The translations under genes and the position numbers were made by a program. From NCBI GenBank assembly GCA_964514665.1, contig CAZESH010000020.1:1-26700 (forward strand): a DNA stretch of 26,700 nucleotides, written 5' to 3'. The DNA comes from CAZESH01 sp964514665. GTDB taxonomy: Bacteria; Bacillota; Bacilli; Paenibacillales; KCTC-25726. Position 1 is the stretch's first letter. Every line of letters starts with the position of its first letter. A model generated the notes under the pieces. That model ran no database searches, had not been told where the DNA came from, and saw only the letters and a program-made list of their open reading frames with translations. Below, one piece after another: positions 1 through 7,441 of the stretch.

Positions 1-1092
1 ATCTTCGCCTTCGGCAATCGATTCTTCGACCAAGCCGCATACTCTTGCCAGCTCTTGTTTCCTAGACGTGTCATTCAAAATTTCTTCTACATTGACTTCA
101 ATCATTCGCACTGAAAATTGATTCATTAGTTCATTGAGTTGATCCGTTGTCTTTGTCGTATGGGAACCGACAACGATTAATCCGCCATGATTTTTCCCTT
201 CAGAAACCATCATTTCCTGCGCAGAAAGAAAAGCTCGCTCTCCAATCCCTGCGAATGACTTGACGAAAGATGCCGCTGTACGGTACAAATATCGTTTCCC
301 TACTTCCATTGCCCTAATAAGGGCTAAAGAGACTATATCCAGATCTTCGTAAGAAACGGCATTGATAACGACTGGTGCGTTTTGCCGTACCGTAAGTAGA
401 ATATGTAGTACTCGATCCACACCCCCCGTACGAATATCTTCGAGAGAAATCGTCCGCACTTCCTCTAGAATCTGTGCTCCGCCCTTTTCCATTACCCATT
501 TGGGAAGATAAGCATCGGAAAAACCAAAAACCACATCTTTGGCAAACTCTGTTTCATGAACGGGAACGAAGTAATCCCCTTCCCGCAGATAGTGAGTATC
601 ATCAAACGTATATCGCCCACCTTCAAAAAAAGCAGGGATAATGAGATGCCCATCAAAATGCCGACCTGCTGCTCGAACCAATTCATCCTCGATAACATGA
701 ATTTCCAATGGGTAATGCCCGCGTAAAGTAGAATCTCCCCGGCTAATCACGGAGAAATCTATCTGCATTTCCCGCGCAACCTCAACGAGATTAAACACGA
801 TCTCCCGATTAATGGCTGCTGCTTTTTCCGGTTCATAACTTCTTGTATTCGTTAAAATATAGAGTACATTTTGTTCATCAGCTAATCCCCGGCGGATCCA
901 TTCTTTACTCCAATCGGTAATAACATATATATCATGGACGGTTTGCACTCCGGTTGGATCATCATCGAGAACGATTAACTTATGGCCTTTTTGCTTCCAT
1001 AGGTTATGAATCTCTTGACGCAAACCTTTTTCCTCCCTCGAAGGAGGAACAGCCTTAAGCATTTCAACATACGTTTTGAATGCCGGATTCAC
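1..1092 (-). CDS. Four-carbon acid-sugar kinase family protein (DUF1537/OtnK type), 3' part cut by window edge
   Basis: The minus-strand frame is open from a GTG at 1092 to the window edge, giving 364 residues without a stop. AAGGAGG lies 7-8 bases upstream of the GTG, which directly follows the stop of the transketolase C-subunit gene. Residues 41-54 read VLDDDPTGVQTVHD, the signature of the DUF1537 N-terminal substrate-binding domain. RGDSTLRGHYP further on is also typical, as is IVVGSHTTKTTDQL at the start of the nucleotide-binding domain. The family phosphorylates four-carbon sugar acids or their 3-oxo forms (OtnK, DtnK, LtnK) and is usually about 420-480 residues long, so roughly the last 60-110 are missing here. 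Coupling to a split transketolase suggests catabolism of an unusual sugar or sugar acid. The exact substrate cannot be read from the sequence. Confidence 0.88.
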   Translation of the reverse strand, partial: MNPAFKTYVEMLKAVPPSREEKGLRQEIHNLWKQKGHKLIVLDDDPTGVQTVHDIYVITDWSKEWIRRGLADEQNVLYILTNTRSYEPEKAAAINREIVFNLVEVAREMQIDFSVISRGDSTLRGHYPLEIHVIEDELVRAAGRHFDGHLIIPAFFEGGRYTFDDTHYLREGDYFVPVHETEFAKDVVFGFSDAYLPKWVMEKGGAQILEEVRTISLEDIRTGGVDRVLHILLTVRQNAPVVINAVSYEDLDIVSLALIRAMEVGKRYLYRTAASFVKSFAGIGERAFLSAQEMMVSEGKNHGGLIVVGSHTTKTTDQLNELMNQFSVRMIEVNVEEILNDTSRKQELARVCGLVEESIAEGED

Positions 1093-2052
1093 TTAATATC
1101 CTCCTTTGAGGATATTGTTGATCCCCAATATCTCCTCAACCGCTCCCATAATATGGGCTGCCCTTAATCCAAATAAATCAAGCAGTTCATCCATCCTCCC
1201 GGAAACACCAAAGCGATCTTGGGTTCCTATCCGACGCAGCGGTGTTGGTAGATGTTCCCCCAGCACTTCCGCAACAGCACTCCCCAAACCGCCAATAATA
1301 GAATGCTCTTCGACAGTTACGACCCGGCGAGTTTTTGCCGCTGATTGCACAATCGCATTCACATCAATCGGCTTAATGGTATGCATATGGATAATCTCTG
1401 CGTTAATTCCCCGCTTTTGTAAGCCTTCAGCCGCTTTGAACACTTCACTTAACATCATTCCCGTGCTAATAATGGAAACATCAGAACCTTCTTGATAACG
1501 AATGGCCTTTCCGATCTGGAAAAGATCTTCCGGTTTGGTGACGATAGGCACAGGCAATTTGCCTACCCGTAAATAAACTGGACCCTCAAAATGAAATGCG
1601 GCTTCCACTGCTTTCTCCATTTCCACCGAATCGGCAGGCACTAAAACCGTCATCCGCGGCAAAGTTCGCATTAATGAAATATCTTCCAAAGGAAGATGTG
1701 TTGCTCCCTCCTGCGCCGCCGATGTTCCCGCATTATGTCCAACAATTTTCACATTATTGTTAGCATAGCAGACAGAAATTCTCATCTGATCAAATGCTCG
1801 CCCTGTTAAAAAGTTAGCATAAGCGTTGGCAAAAGGAACTTTTCCTGCGACAGCAAATCCAGCGGCTGTCCCAACCAAATCACATTCAGAAATTCCAATA
1901 TTGAAAAAGCGCTCGGGAAATTTGTCTTTAAACAAATTGGTCATATTGGATTTGGCACAATCAGCATCCAGAACAACCAACTCTTTGTATCGTTCGCCTA
2001 ACCGGATAAGCGCTTGACTGTATCCTTCACGTGGAGCTTTAAGTGCAGTCAT
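1093..2052 (-). CDS. Transketolase, C-terminal subunit
   Basis: This 319-residue protein carries the pyrimidine-binding (PP-partner) and C-terminal domains of a split thiamine-diphosphate transketolase. The pyrimidine-domain region FFNIGISECDLVGTAAGFA carries the catalytic-type glutamate near residue 56. Residues around 70-150 (FANAYANFLTGRAFDQMR, then GHNAGTSAAQEGATHLPLED) match the family. The C-terminal half has the transketolase-C fold (VSIISTGMMLSEVFKAAEGL; VVTVEEHSIIGGLG). It lies directly downstream of the N-terminal subunit (the stop of that gene and this ATG abut), so the two should form an alpha2beta2 enzyme transferring two-carbon ketol units. Split transketolases of this kind often act in dedicated sugar catabolism (apulose-phosphate transketolase AptA/AptB is one studied case) rather than in the housekeeping pentose phosphate pathway. 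That assignment is an inference. Confidence 0.9.
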   Translation of the reverse strand: MTALKAPREGYSQALIRLGERYKELVVLDADCAKSNMTNLFKDKFPERFFNIGISECDLVGTAAGFAVAGKVPFANAYANFLTGRAFDQMRISVCYANNNVKIVGHNAGTSAAQEGATHLPLEDISLMRTLPRMTVLVPADSVEMEKAVEAAFHFEGPVYLRVGKLPVPIVTKPEDLFQIGKAIRYQEGSDVSIISTGMMLSEVFKAAEGLQKRGINAEIIHMHTIKPIDVNAIVQSAAKTRRVVTVEEHSIIGGLGSAVAEVLGEHLPTPLRRIGTQDRFGVSGRMDELLDLFGLRAAHIMGAVEEILGINNILKGGY

Positions 2053-2877
2053 TTATACCAACTCCTTTAAAGCTAATTCTAATTCCTCGTTATTCGGAGC
2101 CAGGCCGTGCCACTTATGCGTATTCTCCATAAAAGAAATACCTTTTCCCTTGACGGTGTGGGCAAGAATTGCCGTTGGTTTTCCTTTAGTTTGTTTAGCT
2201 TCCCTGAAGGCATCATCTACTTCATTCAAGTTATGTCCATCGATTTCCACCACGTGCCAACCAAACGATTTCCATTTTGCAGCTAAGTCGCCCACCCCTT
2301 TCACATTTTCTACATAATCGTCCAACTGAATTTTATTCCAGTCGATGATCGCACAAACATTATCTAAATTGTAATGTGGGGAAGTCATCGCCGCTTCCCA
2401 GACTTGACCTTCTTGCAGCTCTCCGTCGCCAATCATGACATACGCCCGCTGAGATTTACCGTCTAACTTCGCCGCCAATGCAACTCCGTTTGCGACTGAT
2501 AATCCCTGGCCAAGCGAACCGGAGGAAATATCTACACCAGGACAATGTTCACTGCAAGGATGACCATGCAGACGGCCATCTACATTTCTAAATGTCAATA
2601 ACTCTTCTACAGGAAAAAATCCCTTCTCCGCAAGTACAGAATAATATACAGGTGTACAATGGCCTTTCGATAGGAAGAAGTAATCACGATCGGTCCATTT
2701 CGAATTCTTTGGATCTACATTCATGTGTTCAAAAAACAGAACCGTCAGCAATTCTGTCGCAGACAAAGAACCACCAGGATGTCCGCTCCCCGCCTTATTC
2801 GTCATCTTTACAATGTGTCGACGAATCGTTTGGGTTAATTCACCATAATGGGTTAGTTTTTCAGCAATTAAAGCCAT
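2053..2877 (-). CDS. Transketolase, N-terminal (thiamine-diphosphate-binding) subunit
   Basis: The protein has 274 residues from the ATG at 2877, chosen because AAGGAGGAGG lies 6 bases upstream; an in-frame start at 2931 has no such site. NKAGSGHPGGSLSATEL (residues 27-43) is the transketolase N-terminal signature. The ThDP/Mg motif runs from GDG at 150-152 (GDGELQEGQVWEAA) to Asn181 (DWNKIQLDD). SKGHCTPVYYSVLA and GSLGQGLSVANGVA are further conserved blocks. It is the first gene of a three-gene operon with the C-subunit and the DUF1537 kinase. The likely promoter region 60-100 bases upstream is overlaid by operator-like inverted repeats. The specific acceptor and donor sugars are unknown. 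Confidence 0.92.
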   Translation of the reverse strand: MALIAEKLTHYGELTQTIRRHIVKMTNKAGSGHPGGSLSATELLTVLFFEHMNVDPKNSKWTDRDYFFLSKGHCTPVYYSVLAEKGFFPVEELLTFRNVDGRLHGHPCSEHCPGVDISSGSLGQGLSVANGVALAAKLDGKSQRAYVMIGDGELQEGQVWEAAMTSPHYNLDNVCAIIDWNKIQLDDYVENVKGVGDLAAKWKSFGWHVVEIDGHNLNEVDDAFREAKQTKGKPTAILAHTVKGKGISFMENTHKWHGLAPNNEELELALKELV

Positions 2878-2936
2878 AGTCTCCTCCTCCTTAATTAGGT
2901 TGCTTATCGTGTATTTGTCTTGAATTATCACTTATT

Positions 2937-2974
2937 GTTTCTCATTAAGAAATATCGTTTCTAATAATGGTCAA
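2937..2974 (-). promoter_or_regulatory. Putative promoter/operator of the transketolase-kinase operon (operator copy 1)
   Basis: On the minus strand a TTGACC (-35-like, 2974-2969) faces the transketolase operon; the -10 is weak. Overlapping and downstream of it, plus-strand 2937-2952 reads GTTTCTCATTAAGAAA, followed after four bases by a further GTTTCT at 2957-2962. This makes alternating GTTTCT / AGAAA half-sites. The same arrangement recurs at 3090-3115. Placement about 60 bases upstream of the start codon fits a regulator-binding site. The half-sites resemble those of IclR-family regulators, but no regulator gene is visible here. Confidence 0.4.
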
Positions 2975-3089
2975 AAAATATGGGATGTTTCCTTAAATAA
3001 CCAAAGTTCCATCAAACTTTATCGGAAGCTATCCCCAGAAGTATTACGTAAGAATGGACCATCTACGCTTACCTCCTTTATTCCATTTT

Positions 3090-3115
3090 GTTTCTCATTA
3101 AGAAACGCAGTTTCT
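3090..3115. promoter_or_regulatory. Operator-like inverted repeat, copy 2
   Basis: GTTTCT-CATTA-AGAAAC (3090-3106) is a perfect 6-bp inverted repeat with a 5-base spacer. It continues into AGAAAC-GCA-GTTTCT (3101-3115), a second perfect inverted repeat sharing the middle half-site. Apart from the 4-base linker it is identical to the element at 2937-2962, exactly 153 bases away. Two copies upstream of one operon suggest cooperative binding or DNA looping. Confidence 0.4.
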
Positions 3116-3648
3116 TTTTTTTGTTATCCAGATCATAACAGCTAATTAAATTAAATTCAATAGATTTTGACAAATATTTTAAAATAATATTCGGTATCTG
3201 TTCTGGATGGGCGGTTTAAAGTGGACACGAACCGAAAAGTGGAACATGTAAGGATTTCTAGACATTATTGGTTCCAAAAACAGGAGTGTGTGGTCACGAG
3301 CTTTTTCGATCAGCTACATGTAGAGCAGAATTTCCGATTGAAATCTGCTTTTATCTGCTAATGCCTGTACATAAATTCCCTGACACAATTTTTGTCAGGG
3401 AATTTATTATCATGGGAGCCTGCACGATCTCACCCGCAAAGTATTTGCAGAAGTGAGTGCTGGAATGGTGAGTTGCAATTCAGAGAAATCGCGCTTTAAT
3501 AAGATACAGCCCGATTTGGGACGAGAAGCGTCCAAAATTAGGGGGTTAAACCGGAATGTGCCTTAACAGGAGGGACTCGTTCATAATGACTAATGTTATG
3601 TCAACATTTGGGTTGTTGAGATAGTGATTATAATATTCAGTTTATCGT
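3116..3648. other. Gene-poor interval with degenerate fragments
   Basis: No convincing gene is present. Around 3208-3250 there is a pair of related tracts, AAAGTGGACA and AAAAGTGGAACA, next to GGGCGGTTTAA. They resemble terminal repeats of IS21-type elements but have no transposase beside them. A plus-strand frame open to a TAA at 3564-3566 encodes about 50 residues (it includes KVFAEVSAGMVSCN) with no recognised family and no ribosome binding site. A strong hairpin at 3373-3405 is listed separately. The stretch looks like decayed DNA. Confidence 0.4.
3373..3405. terminator. Perfect 13-bp hairpin, possible terminator
   Basis: AAATTCCCTGACA (3373-3385) pairs perfectly with TGTCAGGGAATTT (3393-3405) around a 7-base loop. 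The flanks are AT-rich, but there is no long U-run on either strand. It may be a terminator left from a lost gene. Confidence 0.4.
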
Positions 3649-4473
3649 TCAAAATATGAAAGATTTCTGTTTGGAATTCGGAATAACCGCTTTCCACTCG
3701 ACATTGATAGTATACCGGATCCCCAGCAACTCCGTCAGCTCATCGACAATTTGATTTCTCCAGTCCAGAATGAGTTGTATCGATTCTCCATAATAAACGG
3801 ACAATACAACGGTGATTTGATCATGACCGACTCTGATGTCGTTAAGAATGAGTTTGTGGTAATTCCGGGATGAAATAACAATCATCTTCCGTATGGCTTG
3901 AGCGTGGAACACAATCCTTCCACTGCCCACAAAATCGGGTTTCACACCGCTTGTTACGTTATAAAAAGGTTTAATTAGCGTAACTTCTTCTTTCCGTTTC
4001 CCAAAACGCACAATTAATCTCCGAAACCACCCTGAGTACGTTTTTTCCACTTCTATGGGCTGAATGGGTATGATATGGTATCCTCTGCTTCGTCTTTCCT
4101 TTGCGATTCTCAGTTCCTCGGCAGTTTGATATTGTTCGATAGGGAGCCAAATCACATTTTCCGGTAAATTTAATCGGTCGATTATCCGCAATACCATCTT
4201 TTGGGATGTACCGATGATCAGCATTTTTTGCACCTGATGAGCCTGAATCGCATTGATTACCTCTCTGCGATGTTCTTCAGAATGAAATATGGCCCTCTTC
4301 GTTGCGCTGTGCATATACCTTTCATTCTTGGCGGAGCTTCCCGCAACACGGATTTTATTCATGATCAGGATTCCATCATCGATAACGGCATCGATTTCGT
4401 ATTTGGACATCACTTCAATTGATTTATGGCTTTTTCCGGTACCGCTTTTACCATACAATCCGAAAATCTGCAT
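3649..4473 (-). CDS. P-loop ATP/GTP-binding protein with Asp23/Gls24-like C-terminal region, function unknown
   Basis: The protein has 274 residues from the ATG at 4473, preceded by AAGGAGG at 7 bases; the in-frame start at 4500 lacks a site. Residues 1-14 read MQIFGLYGKSGTGKS, a Walker A P-loop at the very N-terminus. MLIIGTS around residue 90 may be a Walker B-like strand. Residues ~15-150 are rich in charged and helical sequence. The last ~75 residues (from about RNYHKLILNDIRVGH through QIVDELTELLGIRYTINVEWKAV) alternate strands and a helix in the manner of Asp23/Gls24 (alkaline-shock/envelope) domains; that assignment is from pattern only. No membrane segment is seen. It is monocistronic, with its own extended -10 promoter, divergent from the FMN reductase gene. 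No function is claimed. Confidence 0.7.
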   Translation of the reverse strand: MQIFGLYGKSGTGKSHKSIEVMSKYEIDAVIDDGILIMNKIRVAGSSAKNERYMHSATKRAIFHSEEHRREVINAIQAHQVQKMLIIGTSQKMVLRIIDRLNLPENVIWLPIEQYQTAEELRIAKERRSRGYHIIPIQPIEVEKTYSGWFRRLIVRFGKRKEEVTLIKPFYNVTSGVKPDFVGSGRIVFHAQAIRKMIVISSRNYHKLILNDIRVGHDQITVVLSVYYGESIQLILDWRNQIVDELTELLGIRYTINVEWKAVIPNSKQKSFIF

Positions 4474-4501
4474 GATATCCTCCTTAAACGAACTTGTCAA
4501 A

Positions 4502-4510
4502 ATTATATCA
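4502..4510 (-). promoter_or_regulatory. Extended -10 promoter of the P-loop gene
   Basis: On the minus strand TG-A-TATAAT (4510-4502) is a consensus extended -10 element 29 bases upstream of the ATG at 4473. No good -35 is visible, as is common for extended -10 promoters. Confidence 0.5.
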
Positions 4511-4564
4511 CTTAACTTACTTTCTTTCTTCCCCCTTTATCCCTCAGATTTTCCAAATTACATA

Positions 4565-4616
4565 TTGATACTTGGCAAAAAAACGCTTACAATATAAATA
4601 ATAAAATATTATTTAT
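4565..4616 (+). promoter_or_regulatory. Sigma-A-type promoter and operator of the FMN reductase-amidohydrolase operon (regulon site A)
   Basis: TTGATA (4565-4570), a 17-base spacer and TACAAT (4588-4593) form a good vegetative promoter for the gene at 4634. Over the expected transcription start lies a perfect palindrome, TAAATAATA-AAA-TATTATTTA (4595-4615), extendable by one pair on each side. It shares the core AATATTATT with the elements at 10578, 11414, 11501 and 12939, so it is proposed as a binding site of the GntR regulator encoded at 10662-11384. Confidence 0.6.
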
Positions 4617-4633
4617 TAAAAGGCGGGTGAAAA

Positions 4634-5182
4634 ATGAAGATCTTGGCAATAGTCGGGAGCCTCCGTGCCGAATCTTTAAACTCTTGTGTTCTGGAGACCA
4701 TGAAAGAGCGATATGCCGCTCAGTGGTCAATTTCTGCAGCGGATATTGGATCGTTGCCTTTTTATAATCAAGATATTGAACTCTCTCCTCCGCCTGTTGT
4801 GAAAGCGCTTTTAAAGCAAGTATCCGAAGCTGAAGCCGTTATCATCATTACTCCTGAATACAACTGGTCCGTTCCCGGTGTGCTTAAAAATGCCCTGGAT
4901 TGGTTGTCCCGCGTGGAGAAAGTGATGACTGGAAAACCGGTTTTGATCATCGGAGCAAGCACCGGCATGATCGGCACCCTGCGGGCGCAAACGCATTTAC
5001 GGCAAATCTTGTCGAGCCCGGGACTCGGCGCACGAGTTCTGCCTCCCGGGGGAAACGAGGTGCTCATCAACTTCGCTGACCGGAAATGTAAAGAAGGGCG
5101 TCTCGTTGACGGGGAAACGTTAACCTTCCTGGACCAGGTCGTAAACCAGTTCAACAACTGGATAAAGACGAATAAATCCTAA
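4634..5182 (+). CDS. NAD(P)H-dependent FMN reductase (flavodoxin-like)
   Basis: A 182-residue cytoplasmic flavodoxin-fold protein. GSLRAESLN (residues 8-16) is the FMN-phosphate loop, and TPEYNWSVPGVLKNALDW (about 73-90) is the classic second flavin-binding block of the NADPH-dependent FMN reductase/ChrR family. Length is typical. The family transfers hydride from NAD(P)H to FMN, quinones, azo or nitro compounds, or chromate. The start has AAGGCGGGTG just upstream. The gene is first in an operon with the amidohydrolase (23-base gap). In this context it may reduce a quinone or nitro-aromatic intermediate or feed reduced flavin to an oxygenase encoded elsewhere; this is inference. Confidence 0.85.
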   Translation: MKILAIVGSLRAESLNSCVLETMKERYAAQWSISAADIGSLPFYNQDIELSPPPVVKALLKQVSEAEAVIIITPEYNWSVPGVLKNALDWLSRVEKVMTGKPVLIIGASTGMIGTLRAQTHLRQILSSPGLGARVLPPGGNEVLINFADRKCKEGRLVDGETLTFLDQVVNQFNNWIKTNKS

Positions 5183-5205
5183 TCTTTTAAAAGGAGATGT
5201 GAATT

Positions 5206-6573
5206 GTGAACAAAAGATACTTGCTGAAAAACGGCTGCGTATTGACCATGGATAAGACCCTTGGCGATTTCAAGAAAGCCGACGTTCTCATTGACGGTTC
5301 CCTGATCGTTGCCGTGCAACCGGATTTGGATGTGCCAGACTGCGAAATCATCGATGCGTCGGATATGATCGTCATGCCCGGCTTTGTAGACACCCACCGG
5401 CACACTTGGGAATCCCTGGTACGCAACGTAGGTGCCGATTGGTCTCTTCCTGTTTACTTGCAAAATATTTATTATGGCACATTCGGGAGCAAGCTTCGTC
5501 CGAGCGACGGGTATGCGGCAAATTTGCTCGGGGCCTTGGAGGCGCTGGATGCAGGTGTAACCACGCTGCTTGATTGGTCCATGATCTACTCCCCGGACCA
5601 TACGGATGAATTTATACGCGGGCTCCATGAATCCGGCATTCGTGCCGTATTTGCCCTCGGATTATCCGGAGACGGTGATTATTGGAATCGTGAAAGCCGG
5701 TTGACGCACCCGGAAGATGCCCGGCGCGTGAAAAAACAATATTTCTCCTCCAATGATCAATTGTTGACAATGGGCTTGGCCATCAGAGGTCCTGAATTTA
5801 GTCATTGGGACACGGCAGTTCACGATATTCATCTAGCCAGGGAAATAGATGCAATCTGTTCCATGCATCTCGGGTTCGGAAGCTGGGGGCCGGACGACCG
5901 TTCCGTTGAAAAATTGCACAAAGCCGGGCTTCTTGGACCGGATCTGAATTTTGTTCATGCCAATACGATGGGCTACGATGAATACAAGCTAATCGCCGAA
6001 TCCGGAGGTTCGATATCCGTAACTCCCGAAATTGAAATGATGATGGGTCACGGTTATCCTGCTACAGGTTTAATTCTTGAAAACGGCGGAACACCCACAC
6101 TCGGAATTGATGTCGTCACCTCCACCGGGGGCGATATGTTCGCCCAGATGAAGTTTATGCTTCAAGCCGACCGTTCCAGAGTCAACGAAAAGATATTAGC
6201 CAGCAAAAACATGCCGGGCGAATTGAATTTATCGGCGCGACAAGTGTTGGAGTTCGCTACTGTCGAAGGAGCCCGGGCTTTGCGTTTGGATCGCAAGATC
6301 GGCACTTTATCTCCCGGGAAAGAAGCCGATCTGATCATGATTCGAACAACCGATCTCAACTTGTTCCCTGTCAATGATCCGGTGGGAGCAGTTGTTCAAT
6401 TCGCAAATGCGGGCAATGTGGATTCCGTGTTCGTCTCCGGTCGGCCTGTGAAGCGCGGGGGAAAACTTTTGCATGTGGATCTCGATCACGTCCGCAAACT
6501 GGCCAGAGAAAGCAGAGATTACATTTTTTCGCGGCACACGGTTTCAAATGCCCGGGGAATCGGAGTTCTTTAA
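5206..6573 (+). CDS. ATZ/TRZ-type metal-dependent amidohydrolase (deaminase/dechlorinase-like), substrate unknown
   Basis: The protein has 455 residues from the GTG at 5206, with AAAAGGAGATG a few bases upstream. PGFVDTHRHTW places the metal-binding HxH at His64/His66. Further ligands are His221 (SMHLG), His251 (FVHANTMG) and Asp302 (GIDVVTST), the set expected of the amidohydrolase superfamily subgroup that includes AtzA/TrzN and guanine/cytosine deaminases. The C-terminal GTLSPGKEADLIMI block rebuilds the small beta-sandwich. Such enzymes hydrolytically remove amino, chloro or alkylamino groups from N-heterocycles or related rings. In this cluster it is a candidate for removing a ring substituent before ring cleavage. 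A bidirectional terminator follows directly. Substrate assignment from sequence is not possible. Confidence 0.85.
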   Translation: MNKRYLLKNGCVLTMDKTLGDFKKADVLIDGSLIVAVQPDLDVPDCEIIDASDMIVMPGFVDTHRHTWESLVRNVGADWSLPVYLQNIYYGTFGSKLRPSDGYAANLLGALEALDAGVTTLLDWSMIYSPDHTDEFIRGLHESGIRAVFALGLSGDGDYWNRESRLTHPEDARRVKKQYFSSNDQLLTMGLAIRGPEFSHWDTAVHDIHLAREIDAICSMHLGFGSWGPDDRSVEKLHKAGLLGPDLNFVHANTMGYDEYKLIAESGGSISVTPEIEMMMGHGYPATGLILENGGTPTLGIDVVTSTGGDMFAQMKFMLQADRSRVNEKILASKNMPGELNLSARQVLEFATVEGARALRLDRKIGTLSPGKEADLIMIRTTDLNLFPVNDPVGAVVQFANAGNVDSVFVSGRPVKRGGKLLHVDLDHVRKLARESRDYIFSRHTVSNARGIGVL

Positions 6574-6583
6574 GACAACAAAC

Positions 6584-6631
6584 AGCGGCTGTACCCTGAT
6601 GTTTTCTTTCAGGGACGGCCGCTAAATTTTT
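6584..6631. terminator. Bidirectional rho-independent terminator between convergent operons
   Basis: AGCGGC..CCCTGA (6584-6598) pairs with TCAGGG..GCCGCT (6609-6623), leaving one bulged base, and is followed by AAATTTTTC on the plus strand. It sits between the ends of the amidohydrolase (6573) and the crotonase (6653), which converge. Confidence 0.8.
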
Positions 6632-6652
6632 CAAGAATGCCCGAGGAAGCCC

Positions 6653-7420
6653 CTAGCGAAATTGTGGTATCCGTTTTTGCGCGAAGGCTAAGCATCCTTC
6701 TGCAAAATCGGCCGGATCTACATAGTTCCACAAAACTTCATGATCTTTATAACTATGCTCCACCGATTTTTTAATGGCTTGCAAAGAACCTCTTGATTGA
6801 TTCATGATCGTTTCAATGAGTTCAAAGGTCAAGCGATCCAATTGGTCCGATGTGACGAAGCGGGTCAACAGGCCTAAACTTGATGCTTCGCTTGCATTCA
6901 GAATTCGATTCGTCATGACCAGTTCTTTGGTAAAGCTTGGTCCTATGAGCCTCACCATTCGCCGTACAAATGAAGGTCCCAATTTGATTCCTAATTTGCC
7001 GACCGGAATGCCCAATCTTGCCTGAGGGGTACCGATTCGCAAATCACATGCCAAGGCCAGAATGAGCCCGGCCCCCATGGCCGGTCCGTCAATCGCCGCT
7101 ATAACCGGAATAGACAGTCCCTCAAACTTTGCTATCGTTCGTTCCATTGTATGAAAAGCTTCATCAGCTTCATCCAATGACATTCCGGCAAATTCCTTGA
7201 TATCGGATCCTGCCGTAAACTCCCCCGGGACTCCTCTCAGCACGGCAACCTTGATTTTCGGGTTGGAACCAACTTCATCTGCGATGTCCCCCAGCGACTT
7301 CCACATATTGCGTGTCATTGCATTGCGTGCCGCTGGCCTGTTAATCGTTACAATGGCTACTTTTGAGGTAAACTGCAGTGTAATTTTGCCGTCAGGCACC
7401 CTGCTAATCGCAACTTTCAC
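6653..7420 (-). CDS. Enoyl-CoA hydratase/isomerase (crotonase) family protein
   Basis: A 255-residue crotonase from a GTG at 7420 with GGGGGTGG 4 bases upstream. INRPAARNAM is the N-terminal signature. AGSDIKEFAG (about 70-79) and GPAMGAGL (112-119) provide the two oxyanion-hole backbone NH groups that stabilise CoA-thioester enolates. Of the two catalytic glutamates of classical hydratases, the one equivalent to rat Glu164 is present (Glu166 in TKELVMT). The Glu144 position is valine (IPVGKL, Val140) by eye alignment. The protein may therefore be an isomerase, a lyase or a C-C hydrolase rather than a simple hydratase. It is the last gene of the operon starting at 10529, after the CoA-transferase, consistent with action on its acyl-CoA product. 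Confidence 0.85.
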   Translation of the reverse strand: MKVAISRVPDGKITLQFTSKVAIVTINRPAARNAMTRNMWKSLGDIADEVGSNPKIKVAVLRGVPGEFTAGSDIKEFAGMSLDEADEAFHTMERTIAKFEGLSIPVIAAIDGPAMGAGLILALACDLRIGTPQARLGIPVGKLGIKLGPSFVRRMVRLIGPSFTKELVMTNRILNASEASSLGLLTRFVTSDQLDRLTFELIETIMNQSRGSLQAIKKSVEHSYKDHEVLWNYVDPADFAEGCLAFAQKRIPQFR

Positions 7421-7441
7421 ACTTCCACCCCCTGGCGATTT

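Noticed and set aside
3167..3189. TTGACA followed by TAATAT on the plus strand as a promoter
   Set aside because: The spacing is about 11 bases, too short for sigma-A, and no gene follows on that strand.
3268..3456. 62-residue plus-strand frame
   Set aside because: The frame runs through the perfect hairpin at 3373-3405, has no ribosome binding site and no resemblance to known proteins.
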